The notes below the pieces were generated by a model. That model worked only from the letters and a program-made list of their open reading frames with translations. It made no database searches and was not told where the DNA came from. From the NCBI GenBank assembly GCA_049510975.1, contig JBEKYM010000003.1, positions 1 to 64,000 on the forward strand: a DNA stretch of 64,000 nt. The letters are read 5' to 3'. The translations under genes and the position numbers were made by a program. Below are positions 17,479 to 25,564 of this stretch, piece after piece. Origin of the DNA: JAKACA01 sp049510975 (GTDB lineage: Bacteria > Actinomycetota > Acidimicrobiia > Acidimicrobiales > Bog-793). Numbering within the stretch: the stretch's first letter is position 1; the number at the start of each line of letters is the position of its first letter.

Positions 17479-17841
17479 TTACAGCTCCAATCCGGCTTCG
17501 CGTGCGGCCGCTGCGAGCGCAGCGACCCGACCGTGGTAGCGAGCGCCGCCACGATCGAAGACGACTTTGGTGATGCCGGCGGCAAGCGCTCGCTCGGCGA
17601 CGAGGCGGCCGACGGCGGTTGCGGCGGCGGCGTTTCCCGTGGCGCTCGCTCGCAACGAGGGCTCCACCGTCGAAGCGGAAACGAGCGTCGTCCCGGCACG
17701 GTCGTCGATCACCTGAGCGACGATGTGACGGTTGGAACGGAACACCGCCAGGCGAGGACGCTCGGGCGTGCCGGCGACCTTCTTGCGGACGCGCCGGTGA
17801 CGGCGGTCCTTCAACTCGTGGGTTCGCGTCTTTGTGCCCAT
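17479..17841 (-). CDS. rplR: 50S ribosomal protein uL18
   Basis: 120 aa. It binds 5S rRNA together with uL5. Visible: RRHRRVRKKVAGTPERPRLAVFRSNRHIVAQVIDD in pieces, and FDRGGARYHGRVAALAAAAREAGL at the C-terminus. Two nt separate it from rplF. Confidence 0.97.
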   Translation of the reverse strand: MGTKTRTHELKDRRHRRVRKKVAGTPERPRLAVFRSNRHIVAQVIDDRAGTTLVSASTVEPSLRASATGNAAAATAVGRLVAERALAAGITKVVFDRGGARYHGRVAALAAAAREAGLEL

Positions 17842-17843
17842 GC

Positions 17844-18383
17844 CTACTTCGCTGCCTTTCCGGCTTTGCGTCGCACGACTTCACCCACGTACCGCACGCC
17901 CTTGCCCTTGTACGGCTCCGGCTTGCGGATCTTGCGGATGTCAGCGGCGACTTGGCCGACGAGCTCTTTGTCGATGCCCTTCACGATGATGCGCGTGGGC
18001 GCCGGCACCTCGAAGGAGATACCGGGAGGGGCGTCCACGACGACCGGGTGGCTGAAGCCGAGCGCCAGCTCGAGCTTCTGCGGGCTCGTCGCTACCGCCC
18101 GGTAGCCGACGCCGACGATATCGAGGTCCTTCGTGTAGCCCGTCGTCACGCCGATCACCATGTTGGCGACGAGCGAACGGGTGAGGCCATGCAGGGCTCG
18201 GTTGTGCCGCTGGTCGTCGGGGCGTTGCACGAGCAGGGTGGAGTCCTCCTGCTGCACGGTGATCTCACCGGGCAGGTCGCGCTGCAACTCCCCCTGCGGC
18301 CCCTTCACGACGACGCGGCGACCCGACAGGGTCACCTGAACGCCGGACGGGACCGGGATCGGGCTTCTACCGATTCGAGACAT
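17844..18383 (-). CDS. rplF: 50S ribosomal protein uL6
   Basis: 179 aa. It lies near the factor-binding (sarcin-ricin) region. Start MSRIGRSPIPVPSGVQVTL, the first repeat's VKGPQGELQRDLP and the C-terminal motif EPYKGKGVRYVGEVVRRK are canonical. Confidence 0.98.
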   Translation of the reverse strand: MSRIGRSPIPVPSGVQVTLSGRRVVVKGPQGELQRDLPGEITVQQEDSTLLVQRPDDQRHNRALHGLTRSLVANMVIGVTTGYTKDLDIVGVGYRAVATSPQKLELALGFSHPVVVDAPPGISFEVPAPTRIIVKGIDKELVGQVAADIRKIRKPEPYKGKGVRYVGEVVRRKAGKAAK

Positions 18384-18392
18384 CAGTGCACC

Positions 18393-18797
18393 TCACCAGA
18401 CATAACAGAGCACCTCGCCCCCGACCTTGCGCTGACGCGCTTCACGGTCGGTCATGAGGCCTTGGCTCGTCGACAGCACGGCAACCCCGAGCCCGCCGAG
18501 CACTCGGGGCAGGCGGTCGGCGCGCACGTAGATGCGCAGGCCGGGCTTGGACACCCGCTTCAGGCCGCCGATCACCCGGGCGCGCTCGCCCGTGTACTTC
18601 AGCTGGATTTCGAGCACGCGGCCGGGCCGCGTCTGGTCGTCCTCGGCCGAGAAGCCGGCGATGTAACCCTCGCGCTCGAGGATCACCGCCAACGCCTCCT
18701 TCAACTTCGAGCTCGGCATGCGCACGGTGTCGTGCATCGCAACATTGGCGTTGCGAACGCGCGTGAGCATGTCGGCGATCGGGTCAGTCATGGTCAT
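18393..18797 (-). CDS. rpsH: 30S ribosomal protein uS8
   Basis: 134 aa. Binds the central domain of 16S rRNA, and in E. coli is the spc operon regulator. Start MTMTDPIADMLTRVRNAN; end LSTSQGLMTDREARQRKVGGEVLCYVW. GAGGGG precedes the first ATG by 4 nt; a second in-frame ATG at 18791 is possible. Confidence 0.97.
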   Translation of the reverse strand: MTMTDPIADMLTRVRNANVAMHDTVRMPSSKLKEALAVILEREGYIAGFSAEDDQTRPGRVLEIQLKYTGERARVIGGLKRVSKPGLRIYVRADRLPRVLGGLGVAVLSTSQGLMTDREARQRKVGGEVLCYVW

Positions 18798-18813
18798 CGA
18801 CGATCCCCTCCTC

Positions 18814-18999
18814 TCACCAGCTCGCCTTGGTCACGCCGGGAATCTCTCCGGCGTGTACGAGCTCGCGCAGGCAGATACGACACAGGCCGAATTTGCGGAA
18901 GACCGCTCTCGGCCGGCCGCAACGGCGGCAACGTGTGTAGCCGCGCACCTTGAACTTCGGGGTGCGCTCCTGCTTCTCGATCAGTGCCTTCTTGGCCAT
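18814..18999 (-). CDS. rpsN: 30S ribosomal protein uS14, type Z
   Basis: 61 aa from ATG 18999. The zinc ribbon CRRCGRPRAVFRKFGLCRIC shows all four cysteines, and the protein ends in the family's GVTKASW. The short zinc-binding form is typical of actinobacteria and firmicutes. The frame stays open upstream, but the ATG with the AKKALIEKQ start is the family start. Confidence 0.97.
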   Translation of the reverse strand: MAKKALIEKQERTPKFKVRGYTRCRRCGRPRAVFRKFGLCRICLRELVHAGEIPGVTKASW

Positions 19000-19006
19000 A
19001 ACCCGC

Positions 19007-19585
19007 TTACTGCCCTTCGCGTCGGAATGGGAACCCGAAGGCCGACAGCAACGCTCGGCCTTCGTCATCGGTGCGGGCGGACGTCACGATCGTGATGTCC
19101 ATCCCGCGGGTCGAATCGATCTTGTCGTAGTTGATCTCCGGGAAGATCAGCTGCTCGGTCACACCGAAGGTGTAATTGCCGTGCCCGTCGAAGCTGCGAG
19201 AGGAAAGACCCCGGAAGTCCCGAATTCTCGGGATCGCCAGGCTGATGAGCCGGTCGAGAAACTCCCACATGCGGTCGCCTCGCAGCGTCACCATGCAACC
19301 AATGGCGTTGCCCTGACGCAGCTTGAAGCCGGCGATCGACTGGCGGGCTTTGGTGACGACGGGCTTCTGACCGGCGATGGCCGTCATGTCCTTGACGGCA
19401 CCTTCGAGCAGCGACTGCTGCTGGGTGGCCCGGCCGACGCCCATGTTGATGACGATCTTCTCGAGCCGGGGCACCTGCATGATGTTGGAGAGCCCGAGCT
19501 CACCCAACAACTGGCTGCGCACCTCGGCGTCGTAGCGGGTGCGAAGGCGCGGCCGCGTGGCCACGGCAGCCTCGGCGGCGCTCAT
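19007..19585 (-). CDS. rplE: 50S ribosomal protein uL5
   Basis: 192 aa. Binds 5S rRNA and bridges to the 30S head. Visible: NIMQVPRLEKIVINMGVGRA, GQKPVVTKARQSIAGFKLRQ, and the C-terminal DITIVTSARTDDEGRALLSAFGFPF. The ATG overlaps the rplX TGA by 4 nt. Confidence 0.98.
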   Translation of the reverse strand: MSAAEAAVATRPRLRTRYDAEVRSQLLGELGLSNIMQVPRLEKIVINMGVGRATQQQSLLEGAVKDMTAIAGQKPVVTKARQSIAGFKLRQGNAIGCMVTLRGDRMWEFLDRLISLAIPRIRDFRGLSSRSFDGHGNYTFGVTEQLIFPEINYDKIDSTRGMDITIVTSARTDDEGRALLSAFGFPFRREGQ

Positions 19586-19887
19586 AGGTCACCCCCGCAC
19601 TTCTTGCAGACGCGGATCTTGCGACCCTGCTCGTCCTGGCGGTACCCGATCCTCGTCGGGCCGCAGCTCGAGCAGATGATGGCCACCGAGGCGACGTGCA
19701 TCGGCATGTCCTTGTCGATGATGCCGCCCTGCATCGTGCCGCGCTTTGGCCGGCTGGAGCGCTTCGAGATGTTGACGCCCTCGACGATCACCTTGTTCTT
19801 GGACGGGATGGCGCGCATGACCTCGCCGGACCTGCCACGGTCCTTGCCCTGCAGCACCTGGACGCGGTCGCCCTTTTTGATTCGCAT
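19582..19887 (-). CDS. rplX: 50S ribosomal protein uL24
   Basis: 101 aa. KOW-domain assembly initiator of the 50S. Start MRIKKGDRVQVLQGKDRGRSGEV; the second half has CSSCGPTRIGYR and CKKCGGDL, a four-Cys zinc-ribbon pattern seen in part of the family. One nt separates it from rplN. Confidence 0.97.
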   Translation of the reverse strand: MRIKKGDRVQVLQGKDRGRSGEVMRAIPSKNKVIVEGVNISKRSSRPKRGTMQGGIIDKDMPMHVASVAIICSSCGPTRIGYRQDEQGRKIRVCKKCGGDL

Positions 19888-19888
19888 G

Positions 19889-20257
19889 TCAGATCACCTC
19901 CGGAGCCAGCGACACGATGCGCATGAAGCGCTTGTCGCGAAGCTCACGGCCGACGGGCCCGAAGATGCGGGTACCCCTCGGCTGCAACTGGTCGTTGATG
20001 AGGACGGCGGCGTTCTCGTCGAAGCGGATATAGCTGCCGTCCGGCCGCCGGTTCTCCTTGCGGGTGCGCACGACGACGCATCGAACGACGTCACCCTTCT
20101 TCACTGCCGCGCCGGGCACGGCGTCCTTCACCGTGGCGATGAAGACGTCGCCGATGCGGGCGTAACGCCGTCGTGACCCACCGAGCACCTTGATGCAGAG
20201 GACTTCCTTCGCACCGGAGTTGTCGGCGACACGGAGCCGTGACTCCTGCTGGATCAT
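19889..20257 (-). CDS. rplN: 50S ribosomal protein uL14
   Basis: 122 aa from ATG 20257, overlapping the rpsQ TGA by 4 nt. Start MIQQESRLRVADNSGAKEVLC and end ELRDKRFMRIVSLAPEVI are textbook uL14. It forms bridges to the 30S and binds uL19. Confidence 0.98.
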   Translation of the reverse strand: MIQQESRLRVADNSGAKEVLCIKVLGGSRRRYARIGDVFIATVKDAVPGAAVKKGDVVRCVVVRTRKENRRPDGSYIRFDENAAVLINDQLQPRGTRIFGPVGRELRDKRFMRIVSLAPEVI

Positions 20258-20568
20258 CGTGCACGCTCCAGGATCTCGACGAGCCGCCAGCGCTTGGTCT
20301 TCGAGTACGGCCGCGTCTCGGCGACGCGCACGCGATCTCCCGCAGAGGCGGAGTTCTCCTCGTCGTGCACGTACAGCTTGCGCGTGCGCTGCACCGTCTT
20401 CGCGTACCGCGGGTGGCGGACGCGCTCGGTGACGGCGACGACGGCGGTCTTCTCCATCGACGTCGACACGACGATCCCCTCGCGGACCTTGCGCCGGTTC
20501 TCCCGCTCTGGAGCGGTCGTGGCGGAGGCGACCTCCGGTGTCGTGGTCGTCGTTTCGTTGTCGGACAT
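20254..20568 (-). CDS. rpsQ: 30S ribosomal protein uS17
   Basis: 104 aa from ATG 20568, with the strong site GAGGAGGAG just upstream; an adjacent GTG at 20571 would add one residue. The OB-fold core is RKVREGIVVSTSMEKTAVV to SKTKRWRLVEIL. The first 25 residues are a Thr/Glu-rich extension beyond the usual 80-90 aa. The ATG shares one base with the rpmC TGA. Confidence 0.96.
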   Translation of the reverse strand: MSDNETTTTTPEVASATTAPERENRRKVREGIVVSTSMEKTAVVAVTERVRHPRYAKTVQRTRKLYVHDEENSASAGDRVRVAETRPYSKTKRWRLVEILERAR

Positions 20569-20831
20569 CACTCCTCCTCATCCCGGCGCCGGCGCCGGCC
20601 ACCGGTGGCGCGTCCCGCGCTGACGGGCTCGACGGCGACCCCGGCCTCGCGGTCGCGGATCACCGTGAGCATGCGGGCGATGTCGCGGCGGACCGCACCA
20701 GTGCGGGCCGAGTTGTCGAGCCGCCCGGTGGCAGCCTGGAACCGCAGGTTGAACAGCTCCTTGCGGGCATTGATCAATCGGTTCTCGAGCTCGTCGTCGT
20801 CGAGCTCTCGGAGCTCTGCAGCTGTCGTCAT
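20568..20831 (-). CDS. rpmC: 50S ribosomal protein uL29
   Basis: 87 aa from ATG 20831. The two-helix core ELRELDDDELENRLINARKELFNLRFQAATG is in two recognisable blocks and binds near the tunnel exit where trigger factor docks. A charged C-terminal tail ends in RRRRRDEEE. The start shares one base with the rplP TGA. Confidence 0.96.
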   Translation of the reverse strand: MTTAAELRELDDDELENRLINARKELFNLRFQAATGRLDNSARTGAVRRDIARMLTVIRDREAGVAVEPVSAGRATGGRRRRRDEEE

Positions 20832-21268
20832 CAGACCTGCACCTCCGGAGTCGATCCGACGCCGGGACGCGTGACGAAACGCGCCTTCATGGGAAGCTTC
20901 TGGATGGCGCGCTCCATGGCGCCGCGCGCCAAGGCCTCGTCGACGCCGGCCAGCTCGAACAGGATGCGGCCGGGACGCACGACGGCGACCCAGTGCTCGG
21001 GGTTGCCCTTGCCCGAACCCATGCGGGTCTCGGCGGGCTTCTGCGTCACCGGCTTGTCCGGGAACACCCGGATCCAGACTTTGCCACCACGCTTGACGTG
21101 GCGGGTCATGGCGATACGAGCTGCCTCGATCTGGCGGGCGGTGATCCACGCCGGCTCCATGGCCTGGATGCCGAAGTCTCCGAAGGTGACGGTTTCGCCG
21201 CCTTTGGTCATCCCGTTGAGGCGACCGCGCTGCTGCTTGCGGTGCTTGGTCTTCCGGGGCATGAGCAT
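20831..21268 (-). CDS. rplP: 50S ribosomal protein uL16
   Basis: 145 aa. Lies at the A-site tRNA elbow. Visible: PRKTKHRKQQRGRLNG, ITARQIEAARIAMTRHVKRGGK, GSGKGNPEHWVAVVRPGR. Two in-frame ATGs (21268, 21262) are possible; the first shares a base with the rpsC TGA. Confidence 0.97.
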   Translation of the reverse strand: MLMPRKTKHRKQQRGRLNGMTKGGETVTFGDFGIQAMEPAWITARQIEAARIAMTRHVKRGGKVWIRVFPDKPVTQKPAETRMGSGKGNPEHWVAVVRPGRILFELAGVDEALARGAMERAIQKLPMKARFVTRPGVGSTPEVQV

Positions 21269-22275
21269 CAGTCGTTCTCCCTGCGGAAGTGCGGCACGTC
21301 GTGGTGCTGATCGCGCGTGCGACGCTCGATCTCCTCTTCCTCGGCGAGCAAGCGCTCGAGCGCCTCGTCACCGCCGCCGGCACCGGGGAGGGGGGCTGCA
21401 GGGGCAGCGGCCTCAGGCGTCTCTGCCGTGTCGGCACCTTCGACCACGACCGGTGCTTCCCCATCGACGGCGGCCGGGGCGGCATCGGTCGGGGGAACGT
21501 CGCCTTCGAGCTGCGAGCCGGGCTCACCCAGCTCCGGCCGGCGTCGACCGCCGCCGGCGCTCACGATCCGCTTGCGTCCCTGCCCCGAGGTCTCGCCGAC
21601 GGCCATGGCGACCTCCCGAGAGATCTTCTCCTCGGTCGAGACCTTGTAGGGCAGGATGTCGCCCTTGTAGATCCACACCTTCACGCCGATGCGGCCGGTG
21701 CTGGTCCGAGCCTCGCGAAACCCGTAGTCGATGTCGGCTCGCAACGTGTGCAACGGAACCCGACCCTCGCGGTACGACTCCTTGCGGGCCATCTCCGAAC
21801 CGCCCAGGCGGCCGGAGCACTGCACGCGGACGCCCTGGGCGCCGGCCTTCTGCACCGTCTGGATGGCGCGCTTCATGGCGCGGCGGAAGCTGATGCGGCG
21901 GGCCAGCTGGTCGCAGATGCCCTGGGCGATGAGCGCCGCCTCGAGCTCGGGCTGCTTGATCTCCTGGATGTTCAGCTGCACGTTGGCGTTGTGGGTGATG
22001 CGACCGAGCTGACGGCGCAGCCGGTCGGCTTCGGCCCCGCGGCGACCGATGACGATGCCGGGACGAGCGGTGTGCACGTCGACGCGCAGGCGGTCACGCG
22101 TGCGCTCGATCTCGATGCGGCTGACGGCGGCTGCCTCGAGCTGGCGCATCAGGTAATCGCGTATCTTCCAGTCCTCGATGACCGAGTCCTGGTAGTTGCG
22201 ATCGTCGAACCACCGAGACTTCCAGTCGGTGGTCACGCCGAGGCGGAAGCCGTAGGGATTGACCTTCTGGCCCAT
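21268..22275 (-). CDS. rpsC: 30S ribosomal protein uS3 with long acidic C-terminal extension
   Basis: 335 aa from ATG 22275. The KH domain (RPGIVIGRRGAEADRL, about 72-87) and the S3 C-terminal domain (RIGVKVWIYKGDILPY) are complete by about residue 215. uS3 is normally 210-275 aa; here about 115 more residues follow, rich in Glu, Ala, Pro and Asp (LLAEEEEIERRTRDQ near the end). The tail is likely disordered. Start shares a base with the rplV TGA. Confidence 0.96.
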   Translation of the reverse strand: MGQKVNPYGFRLGVTTDWKSRWFDDRNYQDSVIEDWKIRDYLMRQLEAAAVSRIEIERTRDRLRVDVHTARPGIVIGRRGAEADRLRRQLGRITHNANVQLNIQEIKQPELEAALIAQGICDQLARRISFRRAMKRAIQTVQKAGAQGVRVQCSGRLGGSEMARKESYREGRVPLHTLRADIDYGFREARTSTGRIGVKVWIYKGDILPYKVSTEEKISREVAMAVGETSGQGRKRIVSAGGGRRRPELGEPGSQLEGDVPPTDAAPAAVDGEAPVVVEGADTAETPEAAAPAAPLPGAGGGDEALERLLAEEEEIERRTRDQHHDVPHFRREND

Positions 22276-23126
22276 CAGTTCTCCTCGCCGGCTGGGTCGT
22301 CGGTGCCGGCGTCGGTGGTCGACGACTCGGGAGGAGAAACCTCCGCCTCGTCGTCGCCACCGTCGCCCGGGGCGATCTCGTCGGCTTCGTCGTCGTCTTC
22401 GTTGTTTGCTGCGTCTGTGACGTCCGTCTCGTCGGCCTCGGTGTCGTCGTCGGTGTCGAGCTCGTCGGAGAACTCGGCGTCGGCGTCGTCCTCGTCCTCG
22501 TCGTGGTCGTGGTCGAGCTCGTCGAGGGCGGAGCCGGCCTCTGCCTCGAGCTCGAGGTGATGGCTCGTCGTCTCGAGGGCGCGGGCTTCCTCGAGGGCGG
22601 CGAGCGCCTCGCTCGTCGCCACTTCCTCCTCCGGGGCGCCCTTGCGGCGCGTCCCGGCGTCGCCGGCGGCGCCACGGTTGCGGCGGAGGCCGCCGGCCAC
22701 GCGGCGGGCGCGGCGCTCGGTCTGCTCGGAGGCCCGGCGGGCGCGGCGACGAGCCAGCTGGTCGTCGGGCAACCTGGACAAGATCACCGTGATGTGGCAG
22801 GTGCGCTTGCGGATCCTCGTCGCCCGGCCCCGGGCACGGGGACGCCAGCGCTTGAGGGTCGTTCCCTCGTCGGCGAAGCACGCCGACACGTACATCTCCT
22901 CAGGGTCGAGTCCGTCGTTGTGGCGGGCATTGGCTGCCGCCGAATTGAGGAGCTTGCCGATGGCGTCGGCGACGTCGCGCTCGCAGAACTCGAGGATCTC
23001 GGCGGCCCGCTCGAAGTCCTGCCCCCGGATGAGGTTCAGCACCTCTCGAGCCTTGTAGGCCGAGACACGCGAGTGCCGCAGCACCGCCCTCGTGCCCGGG
23101 CGCTCGTTCGTCTTCAGTCCTGGCAC
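22275..23126 (-). CDS. rplV: 50S ribosomal protein uL22 with very long acidic C-terminal extension
   Basis: 283 aa from GTG 23126; typical uL22 is 110-130 aa. The core (1-120) shows RHSRVSAYKAREVLNLIRG and RARGRATRIRKRTCHITV, including the beta-hairpin that lines the exit tunnel. Residues 121-163 are strongly basic, then 165-283 are acidic with runs such as DHDHDEDEDDADAEF. The tail starts on the solvent side in known structures. A GGAGGTTTCTCC word at 22330-22344 recurs in the uL4 tail. Confidence 0.95.
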   Translation of the reverse strand: MPGLKTNERPGTRAVLRHSRVSAYKAREVLNLIRGQDFERAAEILEFCERDVADAIGKLLNSAAANARHNDGLDPEEMYVSACFADEGTTLKRWRPRARGRATRIRKRTCHITVILSRLPDDQLARRRARRASEQTERRARRVAGGLRRNRGAAGDAGTRRKGAPEEEVATSEALAALEEARALETTSHHLELEAEAGSALDELDHDHDEDEDDADAEFSDELDTDDDTEADETDVTDAANNEDDDEADEIAPGDGGDDEAEVSPPESSTTDAGTDDPAGEEN

Positions 23127-23127
23127 G

Positions 23128-23406
23128 TCAGCGCCTCCCCGCCCGCTCTTGGCCGGCGTGGTAGCGGAACGTCCGCGTGGGGGCGAACTCGCCCAGCTTG
23201 TGACCGACCATCGACTCGGTGATGTAGACGGGCACGTGCTTGCGCCCGTCGTGCACGGCGATCGTGTGACCGACCATGTCGGGGATGACCGTGGAACGAC
23301 GCGACCAGGTCTTCACGACCCGCTTCTCGTTCTTGTTGTTGAGATCGTCGACCTTCTTCAACAGATGGTCGTCGACGAATGGGCCCTTCTTGAGGCTGCG
23401 AGGCAT
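23128..23406 (-). CDS. rpsS: 30S ribosomal protein uS19
   Basis: 92 aa. It lies at the 30S head near the A-site finger. Start MPRSLKKGPFVDDHLLKKV, then KTWSRRSTVIPDMVGHTIAVH and EFAPTRTFRYHAG are canonical. It sits 15 nt after rplB and one nt before rplV. Confidence 0.98.
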   Translation of the reverse strand: MPRSLKKGPFVDDHLLKKVDDLNNKNEKRVVKTWSRRSTVIPDMVGHTIAVHDGRKHVPVYITESMVGHKLGEFAPTRTFRYHAGQERAGRR

Positions 23407-23421
23407 GTGTCTCCCGGCGCG

Positions 23422-24258
23422 CTAGCGGCGAGCGCCGCGTGTGCGGCGGCGGCGGATGATGAGCTGATCGGACGGGCGGTGACGGTGACGGGTGCGGCCC
23501 TCGGGCTTGCCCCAAGGCGAAACGGGGTGGCGGCCACCAGATGTCTTGCCCTCGCCACCACCGAGCGGGTGATCGACGGGGTTCATGGCAACGCCGCGCG
23601 TCTGGGGGCGGATGCCCTTCCAGCGGTTGCGGCCGGCCTTGCCGATCGAGATGAGCTCGGCCTCGGCATTGCCGACCTCACCGAGGGTCGCACGGCAGTC
23701 GATGGAGACGCGGCGCATCTCCGTCGACGGCAGGCGCAATGTGGCAAAAGCGCCTTCCTTGGCGACGAGCTGCACGCTCATGCCGGCGCCGCGAGCGAGC
23801 TTGCCTCCGCCCCCAGGACGCAGCTCGACGTTGTGCACGACGGAGCCGACGGGGATGTAGCGCATCGGCAAGGCGTTGCCGGGGCGGATGTCAGCCCCCT
23901 GACCGGACTGGAGCATGTCGCCGACGGCAACCCGGGCCGGAGCCAGGATGTAGCGCTTCTCACCGTCGACGTAGTGCAGCAGCGCGATGCGGGCGTTGCG
24001 GTTCGGGTCGTACTCGATCGCCGCCACCTTGGCGGGGACTCCGTCCTTGTCGCGACGGAAGTCGACGATGCGGTACTGCTGCTTGTGACCACCGCCGCGG
24101 TGACGGGCGGTCTTGCGACCGTAGCTGTTGCGGCCACCGGTGCCCGACTTCGGCACGATGAGCGTCCGCTCGGGACGCGTCTTCGTGATCTCGGCAAAGT
24201 CGGAGGCCGACTGGAAACGGCGCCCGGGGCTGGTCGGCTTGCGCTTGCGAAGTGCCAT
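23422..24258 (-). CDS. rplB: 50S ribosomal protein uL2
   Basis: 278 aa. Peptidyl-transferase-centre protein. Visible: KSGTGGRNSYGRKTARHRGGGHK, the SH3-like region, and the critical VAMNPVDHPLGGGEGKTSGGRHP with the conserved His near residue 230. Ends RRTRGARR. Confidence 0.98.
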   Translation of the reverse strand: MALRKRKPTSPGRRFQSASDFAEITKTRPERTLIVPKSGTGGRNSYGRKTARHRGGGHKQQYRIVDFRRDKDGVPAKVAAIEYDPNRNARIALLHYVDGEKRYILAPARVAVGDMLQSGQGADIRPGNALPMRYIPVGSVVHNVELRPGGGGKLARGAGMSVQLVAKEGAFATLRLPSTEMRRVSIDCRATLGEVGNAEAELISIGKAGRNRWKGIRPQTRGVAMNPVDHPLGGGEGKTSGGRHPVSPWGKPEGRTRHRHRPSDQLIIRRRRTRGARR

Positions 24259-24269
24259 GGTCGTTCCCC

Positions 24270-24557
24270 TCAGCCCTCGAACAGCTCGATGCGGTCGTCG
24301 CCGACAAGGCGCACGATCGCTCGTTTGGTGTCAGGACGCTGACCGAAGGTCTGCATCTTGCGTTGCCGCTTGCGCTTGCCCTTGCGGTTCAGCGTGTTCA
24401 CGCTCGCCACGCGCACCCCGAAGGACGTCTGCACGGCGTCACGGATCTCGATCTTGTTGGCGCGGCTGTCGACGACGAAGACGTAGGTGCCCACGTCCAT
24501 GAGCGCGTACGACTTCTCCGAGACAACTGGCCGAAGAAGGATCGCCTTGTCGGTCAT
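24270..24557 (-). CDS. rplW: 50S ribosomal protein uL23
   Basis: 95 aa. Docking site for trigger factor and SRP at the tunnel exit. Start DKAILLRPVVSEKSYALMD, then VRVASVNTLNRKGKRKRQRKM. ATG overlaps the rplD TGA by 4 nt. Confidence 0.97.
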   Translation of the reverse strand: MTDKAILLRPVVSEKSYALMDVGTYVFVVDSRANKIEIRDAVQTSFGVRVASVNTLNRKGKRKRQRKMQTFGQRPDTKRAIVRLVGDDRIELFEG

Positions 24558-25564
24558 TCGCTCTCCTCCTCGTCCTCGTTGTCTTCGGCTTCGTCATCGC
24601 TGAGGTCGTCGACCGTCGAGGCTTCGAGCGGAGAAACCTCCGCCTCCGCCTCGTCGCTCGCCTCCTCGGCGCTCACGTCGTCCTCGGCCTCGTCGGACGA
24701 GTCGTCGGACGCTTCGACCGCAGCGCTCTCGGAAGCCTCATCAACACTCTCGTCGGAGGTCTCGGTCACGTCGTCGGCGTCGGTGGTGCCGTCATCGGCG
24801 CTGGAGTCGTCGCCGGCGGAGGTTTCTCCGCCGGAGGCGGGTCCAGCGTCGTCACCGTCGGCGCCAGCGTCGTCAGCAGAATGGTCGACAGCAGGTCGCG
24901 CCGAACCCTCGACGACGGTCACTCCGCCGGGGACCGTGGCGGAGGTGAAGAGAATCCAGTCGTTGGCGAGCACTTCGTAGGCACTCAACTGGGCGGCCTC
25001 GACGAGGTGCACGTCGGGCAGGTTGCCGAAGGAGCGCTCGGCGATGGCGTCCTCGGTGGAGAGCACGACGAGGATGCGGCCGTCGAGCTCGAGGGCCTTC
25101 AGGACCTTGACGGCGTCCTTCGTCTTCGGGATCTCGAAGGGCCACTCATCGAGGATGCGCAGCTTGCCTTCGTTGACACGGTCGGAGAGGGCCGAGTGCA
25201 GCGCCAGGCGCACCATCTTGCGGGGCGTGCGCTGGGCGTAGCTGCGGGGTTTCGGGCCGAAGGCCACGCCGCCGCCGGCGAACTGGGGTGCCCGGATCGT
25301 TCCCTGGCGGGCTCGGCCGGTGCCCTTCTGGCGGTAGGGCTTGGCTCCACCGCCGGAGACTTCGGAGCGGGTCTTGGTCGAGTGCGTGCCGCGGCGGCGT
25401 GCCGCCAGCTGGGCTGTCACGACCTGGTGCATGAGGGGGATGTTGGGGACGACGCCGAAGATGCTGGCGTCGAGCTCGACGGTGTCGATGACGTCACCCT
25501 TGCCGTTGTGGCGGTCGACGGTCACCGTCGTCGTGCGCTCTTGGTCGATCGTCTCGCTCGCCAT
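24554..25564 (-). CDS. rplD: 50S ribosomal protein uL4 with long acidic C-terminal extension
   Basis: 336 aa from ATG 25564; usual length is 200-220. The core has ARRRGTHSTKTRSEVSGGG, KPYRQKGTGRARQGT (tunnel loop) and the C-terminal NDWILFTSATV (about 201-211). Residues 221-336 are Asp/Glu/Ser-rich. The tail encodes a palindromic DNA module (24798-24850) nearly identical to one in rplJ. uL4 represses the S10 operon in E. coli; whether the tail affects that is unknown. Confidence 0.96.
   Translation of the reverse strand: MASETIDQERTTTVTVDRHNGKGDVIDTVELDASIFGVVPNIPLMHQVVTAQLAARRRGTHSTKTRSEVSGGGAKPYRQKGTGRARQGTIRAPQFAGGGVAFGPKPRSYAQRTPRKMVRLALHSALSDRVNEGKLRILDEWPFEIPKTKDAVKVLKALELDGRILVVLSTEDAIAERSFGNLPDVHLVEAAQLSAYEVLANDWILFTSATVPGGVTVVEGSARPAVDHSADDAGADGDDAGPASGGETSAGDDSSADDGTTDADDVTETSDESVDEASESAAVEASDDSSDEAEDDVSAEEASDEAEAEVSPLEASTVDDLSDDEAEDNEDEEESE
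24798..24850. repeat. Palindromic module inside rplD tail (shared with rplJ)
   Basis: Outer arms CGCTGG (24799-24804) and CCAGCG (24843-24848) enclose a perfect 9-bp inverted repeat CCGGCGGAG/CTCCGCCGG (24813-24834) with a GTTT loop. In frame it encodes PASGGETSAGDDS. The copy at 41471-41520 keeps the stem, spacing and flanking GTCGTCG, differing at a handful of bases. A shorter relative (GCGGAGAAACCTCCGC) is at 24628-24643 in the same gene. Confidence 0.7.
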
